Assembly (NCBI GenBank): GCA_964035545.1
Contig: OZ037770.1
Location: 12,234,963-12,298,962, forward strand
DNA length: 64,000 nt
Direction of reading: 5' to 3'
From: Bugula neritina
Taxonomy: Eukaryota; Bryozoa; Gymnolaemata; Cheilostomatida; Bugulidae
The notes beneath the pieces are model-generated. The model ran no database searches and was not told the origin of the DNA. It saw only the letters and a list, made by a program, of their open reading frames with translations. Position 1 is the first letter of the stretch. Each line of letters opens with the position of its first letter. Made by a program: the position numbers and the translations under genes. This document shows positions 53,797 through 64,000 of this stretch, in pieces.

Positions 53797-56700
53797 CTGC
53801 AACAGAAATCAGCTGTATAATAATATTCCCGCTCTGATGTGGAGTTATCTGTCTACTGAAAAAGTAAGCTAATGAAGAGTTATCTTTCCATAACACTCTG
53901 ATATTGATTTTAAGGAATAATGACTTTTTGCTTACTGCCTATGTTTTTGAATTAGTTGCTTTTAAAATTAAAAACAGTCATGAAATATAAAATTGTTAGA
54001 AGTTAGCTATTCACTAATTTAGTATAAATATAATTTATACAAAATGAACTACAAGCATATTGCTGATTTTGGTTATAAAATAAAAATATTTATAGAGTTT
54101 GGAGTTATCATTTACTAGCTGTATCTCAAAAATAGGTTGCAAGAGTGTAAAGCTATCAAATGAGGGTTTAATTCATATATTTCTAATAAATTATATGTAC
54201 GTATGCTATATAAAACTTTATTTTGATTGCAAATGTACCCTTTCACACTATAAATTATAGACTTTGTAGTATAGCTGTATAAAGTCAAACGAACTGCAGT
54301 GAAATATTACTGAATATTTGAACATTTCAGAGTCATTTTGCTTGATCAGTTTTTTATACCAATAATTTTTAAAGAGTTACAAGGGTGAAATGATCCAAAT
54401 GTATTTTACAGCATATATAGATTAATTCCATTACTATATGTTATATAACATTATTAAGGTCATAATACTTTGTCCCTTATTACAACTTTTAGTTCTACAA
54501 ATAAAAAAGGTTTGGATTTGTCTACTCTCATTGTTGGTGCTGCTATAGCTTTGTTATAAAGTAAAATTGTGAAGTTTCCTTGCAAATTAGTGATTATATA
54601 GGTGAGCAAGCACCGAAAGTTACACCGTAGAAAAGTGGACAACTCTCAGTTTAATAGGAACTTATATTTATCCAATTAGAAAAAGAAAGTCTTTTCTCAA
54701 ATTGAGAGTTGCCTGCTTTAATATGAAAATTTTAAAGTAGTACTTTTAAACACAAACCTGTTTTACAAAATCACATTAAGGACTAATTTGCAAGTTTTTG
54801 AAGGTAGCTGATACAGATGGGGGAGGGAAAAGGAAAAAACTATAATAACATTGACTACCATAATAATTATGTTATTGTATGTAATAATTACGCTTAATGC
54901 ACATGTACATTATATAATATATGTATAAATTATTTATATGTTACTGCTAGCATATATAACACATTGTACATAGCAGTATGATTAAACCGTTTAAACCTCT
55001 ATAAATCTCCAGTTACAGAATACATGATTATGACATCACATCTGTTAGTTTAAACACAACACTGGAAACTTTGCGAATATTTAGCCAAATAGTGATGTTT
55101 TGTCTTGTCAAAATGCTAAACAGCTTATAGTTTTAAATAAATTTCTGCAGCAGTGATAAACTTGACTGACTGCTATTTATCGAGCCCACTTTTTGAAATT
55201 TAGTTTTATAATTTTATTCCAATCACAACTGTACAAATTATTGAGAATAGCAATTGCGATTTTAAAATGAAATAAAAGTAATTCACCATTGTGAGAAAAA
55301 ACAATTGACTACCCAATCGTAAAAGCTGTAAACCACAAAAACTCTTGCATGGGAGTTTTGGCCAGTAGAAGCTTCCATGATTACTATAGATTTGTGTTTA
55401 AATTGAATTACCAAACAAATTGAAATTGTGCTGCGTTGTAAGCAGCTTAAAGCTACATAAAAATATGCCCTATACAATGTAAGTAAAATGTTATATTTGA
55501 ATCAATTACATGTATATGATTATGCTTCACAAAATAGCTTTGTTGTTAACTTTGCGATTGTTTTTCTTACACGCTTTACATTTTGAAAGAAATAGAAACA
55601 AAATGTTTGGATTAGTTTTTTAACAAAGACAAAATGTTATCAAGTTAAATAATCTACCTGCCAAGATTAAATCTTAAAATTCCAAACTAAACAAAAATTT
55701 TATTTCATAAGTGCAGCTTCACAATACCTACTACCTATAGCTAACTACATTGTTCTACTTACATAATTAAAACAACATTTATCAAATAACAACACCAAAC
55801 ACACTTGCCTCATGGCAACTATAGAATTACTAGCTTAAGAAAGCATATGAAAATGTATAACTATTATCAATATATCAATTGTTCATTCAACAATACAAAA
55901 CTACGAGTAAAAAACCCAATTTGTACTAGATGTCCGGCCAGATAAATTTTCTTTTGTATATTGCATTCTGTTGGAAAAATACCCAATCAAAATTTCCATA
56001 ATGAAGTTGAAAACAAGCATCTATTGAATTTAAAGGTGTTCAGGAGTTCCGTTGATGGAAAATGAAAACATGCATGCTTATGAAAACTAACAAGATCTAA
56101 TAGCATATATTACACTATCATTTATATTCTCATTACTACTGAATAGCCTATATAGGACTTTGTTAGATCATCAATAGTGCTATTATTTATGTAGTAGACG
56201 TTACATCTATATTTGATTTAGTTCGAAAATTGTATGGACAAAAAACTAACTATACGTACTTTGAAAATTTAGCAATACTTGATGCATGAATGTTTCCTTG
56301 AACTGTTCATGGGTAGAAAGCTTGTGATAGGGATAAAAATTGGTGTATGTAGAACTACAGCTCAAAAATTATTTCAAGTAACAATATTGTTGTAGCTTAG
56401 TTTGCTTGTTGATGAAAAACACATAATATTAATCACAGAAGTTTTCTCTTGTGGAAACTTATACATTTAACATGGCTTTGTCAACACTTCTAACAACGTG
56501 TTGACATAGTATTTTAATTCTATTAATTCATGACGCTGATACATACAGTCTGTTTGATAAATTACATTTCAAAAACAGCTTACTAAACTTAGCTACCAAT
56601 TGGCTTTTGTCCAATTTGTTTCTTTATTTAATCACAATAATAGTAGTTACAAGTTCATGTTAAGATAAACATCTGGTGTTAGTTCAACAGCTCTTGGGGT

Positions 56701-56958
56701 CTTTCATTGCTTAAGCTTATCAGACACATTCTATGAAATGAAAACATAGATTGCCGGTCAAAAGTAAATTAAGCTTAAAATCACATGCTTTAAAAAAAAT
56801 ATTATCACTAAATTCTAGCTATTTGTAATAATGTCAGATTAGTTAATTACAATGACAGTTTACAATAAATTTAATTTTGCGTAATAGGAGACTTTGGTTT
56901 ATAATGCTTGCAATTTTATGTAAACGTTTTAATAAATGCATTAATAACAAATGAAATG
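53797..56958. other. Right part of unit B: spacer and third R block
   Basis: Nearly identical to 45,186-48,338. No supported gene. The R block covers about 56,000-56,900. Confidence 0.4.
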
Positions 56959-57070
56959 AGGAGTGTACTTTTTGAAAAGAAAAAGCAAACATTTTTTTTC
57001 CAATAGCAAAAAAGAGGCTTGAAAATTATCTATTGTTACTCACTCCTATACATCATAATTATAGCAAAAA

Positions 57071-58907
<1,837 letters not shown>

Positions 58908-59904
58908 TTCTACTGTATCTCAGTCACCTCCTTTTAGCAATAACTATTGTATCTAAAACAAATGCATATTAGAAATATGTGAAACAATTATATAGGCTAA
59001 AAGTAAAAAGTTTAAGAATTAAAAAACAAATATTTTGCAGTTTCTGAAAAGGAGATTGAGAGACACTATACAAATTCAATAATATACCTTTAAGTTAGGA
59101 AATAAAGAGCGTAGAAATAATACTTATTTTTGTAGAAAAGGACAAGTGAAAAAATTGGTTTGCTATATAATTACTGGTTTTTCAGTTTAAATGTTAGAGC
59201 GGTTAGTTAGTTAAAAGTAACGAACACTTTCTTATTTAACTTCATAGTTGGAACTCAGCATTAGAATAATAAAAATTACATGCTTTTGAATTGAGAAATG
59301 CAAGATGGTTTTCTAAGCAGCATTGAGTTATGGTTCATGTATAATTTTGATAATAAAACATGGTAGAATAAATATTGTCATTTAAAAATGAAACAGGGGA
59401 TTTTTGTTAATAGTAAGTTAAAAAAATATATTACTACAATTTAAGAAAGTGTCTTATATGTATGTATGTATGCACGTGTTTATATTTAAATAGTGAACAA
59501 AATAAATTTCAATACTAACAGCTTAGTTATTTTTTCATAATACAAAATAAAATCTTTTTTACATCTATGTAAAAGGGTGAGTTATAATTTTTGTAGAAAC
59601 TATTTAAACAGTAATCAGTTATTGAGGTGCAATACAACAAAAATCTGCATTATTTTATGACTGAAAAAATATGTAATAAAAGTTATAGTTTGCTTATGTA
59701 ATTGTAAGTGTGAACTTGGCCATTTTTATATTAGTTTGAAAGGCAAACAATATGCTGACAATTTTTGATTGCATGAAGTCATTCCACTGAGTCATAAAAA
59801 CTACAGCAGCTGTTTACATTTAATGAGAAATAAATAATTAGTTTCACAAGCAAAAGAAATAACAATTGAAGGCCACATGAAATGTTTATCATTATATGAA
59901 TCAC

Positions 59905-60051
59905 CTGGGAATTCTCTTTTCCAACTTTCAATTGTTGTTATTTTATCTGCTGTTTGTTGTCCCTGTTTGCTGATTCTTTAGCTGACACCTTTTGCTGACA
60001 CTTTTTCTTGACAGTGCTAAATATATATTTTATCAGTTCAATGCAAGCCGA
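59905..60051 (-). pseudogene. Broken copy of the candidate leader exon, unit C
   Basis: 147 bases against 148 in units A and B. A one-base deletion in the AGCTAAAGAATCAG stretch shifts the frame. Acceptor and donor bases are kept, so it could still serve as a noncoding exon. Confidence 0.45.
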
Positions 60052-61993
60052 CTGTAAGTATAGTTACAGAGGAATAAATGTATTGCCTATAGTCCATATA
60101 ATGCAACAAGAAAGTACTATGGACCTTGTAGTATTTATAACTGCAAACAAAGCTCATTCAGAATAAACAATAGATTTCTATGTGAACAGATTGATTAACA
60201 ACAGTATACATAGTATGTTATGCAGTATAGCTGCTAACTTTAATTTACTACTTTAAGAGTTAATTAATTACAACTGTATTTTTCAAAATTTAGAAAATAT
60301 AAGTTCAAGTATACTGGGTGCAGTTGCTGTAATTATATCAGCCTTTATTATCACAGACATATATTATGCTACAATAATAATATATTTTAATACTATTACT
60401 GCAAAGCTATTTAATTATTAGTAAAATGTAACTATATTCAATTAATGTTTGTTAAAAAAATTACATTATTGCTAGATTTGGTAAAATGTTTTATACAGCA
60501 AGAAACTGTTAACTACCAGCACACATGCTGCTGATGACAGATATTATAAACGTTTTATAAGCCATGATTGCACAATTTAACAGTTATAAAATAAACTCAT
60601 GCAAGTTTATATATAAAGACTGCCCTTAAGTCAAGTTGGCTTTTTGTGTTTCTGTAAATGGAGTTTTAGTTTGCCACAAACAATGAGTATATATATAGCT
60701 ACAGATCACTGCATATGAATGTTACTTATATTTGCCCAAGGTCAATCCAAGGTCAACAGCAACTTTCAAGAACAGCAAAGTATAGTAACAGTTAATAAAA
60801 AAGCTGAATAAAGTTTCTTAGTTAGTAAATAATTGCAGAAATAATTGCTAACATTTTTGTAATAAGCTAATTTCATATCAAAAAGTAGCTATATAGCACT
60901 TTGAGGTTTGTTTCATAAAGTTATCTTCCCTTGTCACAAATCTCTTCTTAACACCTATAATAAATATAACTTCTTGTGCCATTTTGAAACTACATTAGGG
61001 GAACTTTGAGCATTTTGTCTATATGAGTTTCGACTGCAGAAACTTTAACAAGAAATAATATAGATATAGAGTCAAAATTAACCCCCTTTACTTTCTCTAC
61101 GTACAATGGAATGGCAAATTAAACTTTATGCTTATTTTTATCTCACAAAACTTTTTATAAAGGTTGAAAATTTATTTTATTCAATGTTTTTCAACTTTCT
61201 CAACGTGTAAGAAAACTATTACAGTTGATCCATATCATGTAAAAACTGAAGTTGTATCAAAGGCTGCCACCAACGTGTAAGTTATAAAAACAAACAGCTT
61301 TGCTAAAATTCTATTTCAACTCTGAAATCTAATATAGCTTTGTTGAAACTCATTTTAATACACTATACACTAAAATACCAACACTCTAGTTTGATAATAG
61401 AACGCAAATGTTAAATTGAAAGAGAATAATTTGCAGTTTTTTCAATGCAGGCGCATGCATCGATAAATAGTCTAAAGAATTCACAGCTTATAGGCAGTAA
61501 TAACTTTTGTTTCTATTTTATTTGGCAAAGAGTTGATTGGATAACATGATTAAAAATATTGCATTCTCCCAAAATAAACATAAACTTAAAAACTGGCAAT
61601 CAGAAATTGGCATCATATTATGTGTTGAAACTTAAAAAAACTTGTTTATATCAAGTATAAGTCAAAAAATTATTTGCCTATATGTAAAAGTAATTCAACA
61701 ACAACAAATTTTAGTGATTGCTTTTTTAAAATAATTTAACTGCTATTTAGCAGTTTTGAGCCAAGAAACTTGCTTAATTATTACAAAAGTTCTTTCTGAT
61801 GCAATATGCTATTCAGCAGAAAGATATTTTACTGGCTATACAATATGGACAACAAATTTTTAAAATAATGCACTTCAATGCTTTGGTCAATGAGAAAGAA
61901 ATATACGATTCACCCTGATTTGTATTACATAATAGTAGCCATGGCCTATATAACAATTCAAACTATCAGATATACTATATACACATCAGTGTA
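60052..61993. other. Spacer of unit C
   Basis: Homologous to the spacers of units A and B but without the (TA)n expansion. It contains the MFS 3' untranslated region; an AATAAA on the minus strand lies at about 61,518. No supported gene. Confidence 0.4.

Positions 61994-64000
<2,007 letters not shown>

Overview
The window is AT-rich eukaryotic DNA, almost certainly from an invertebrate animal. Genes are split by GT-AG introns, their closest recognisable relatives are metazoan (uridine-cytidine kinase, an SLC18-like MFS transporter, a mucin-like membrane protein), and the spaces between genes carry tRNA-derived SINEs, MITEs and very long (TA)n and (CA)n microsatellites. The phylum cannot be fixed from the sequence; a lophotrochozoan is a guess. 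All gene models below come from joining open segments across GT/AG junctions with matching phase, read by eye.

Layout. 1-10.5 kb (minus): a large mucin-like single-pass membrane protein, nine whole exons plus one partial exon, running off the left edge. 11.7-12.5 kb: a MITE flanked by TTAA. 12.9-14.9 kb: degenerate low-complexity DNA. 15.2-19.6 kb (plus): a complete six-exon uridine-cytidine kinase. 19.6-24.3 kb: intergenic with a SINE. 25.0-29.1 kb (plus): a small single-pass membrane protein with PPxY and LPxY motifs. 31.1-33.0 kb: a foldback hAT-type element with a perfect 8-bp target duplication and an (AT)-rich palindromic core. 34-39 kb: a duplicated 0.9-kb block, a second MITE and an unrecognised two-exon gene (plus).

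39.7-62.8 kb is a tandem segmental triplication with a period of about 8.6 kb (units A, B, C). Each unit carries an intact 403-residue serine-peptidase gene without a signal peptide (minus), a conserved candidate leader exon, and a copy of the last exon of an MFS transporter. Only unit C joins the remaining transporter exons, which run off the right edge. The unit A transporter exon differs from C only at synonymous sites, whereas the B copy is frameshifted.

The most interesting material is the peptidase cluster. In every copy intron 2 begins with an in-frame stop, lies just ahead of the exon that supplies the catalytic serine, and is filled with (TA)n/(CA)n; in copy B it also holds a long G-quadruplex-type array on the transcript strand. 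No bacterial-type operons, CRISPR arrays or rRNA genes are present.
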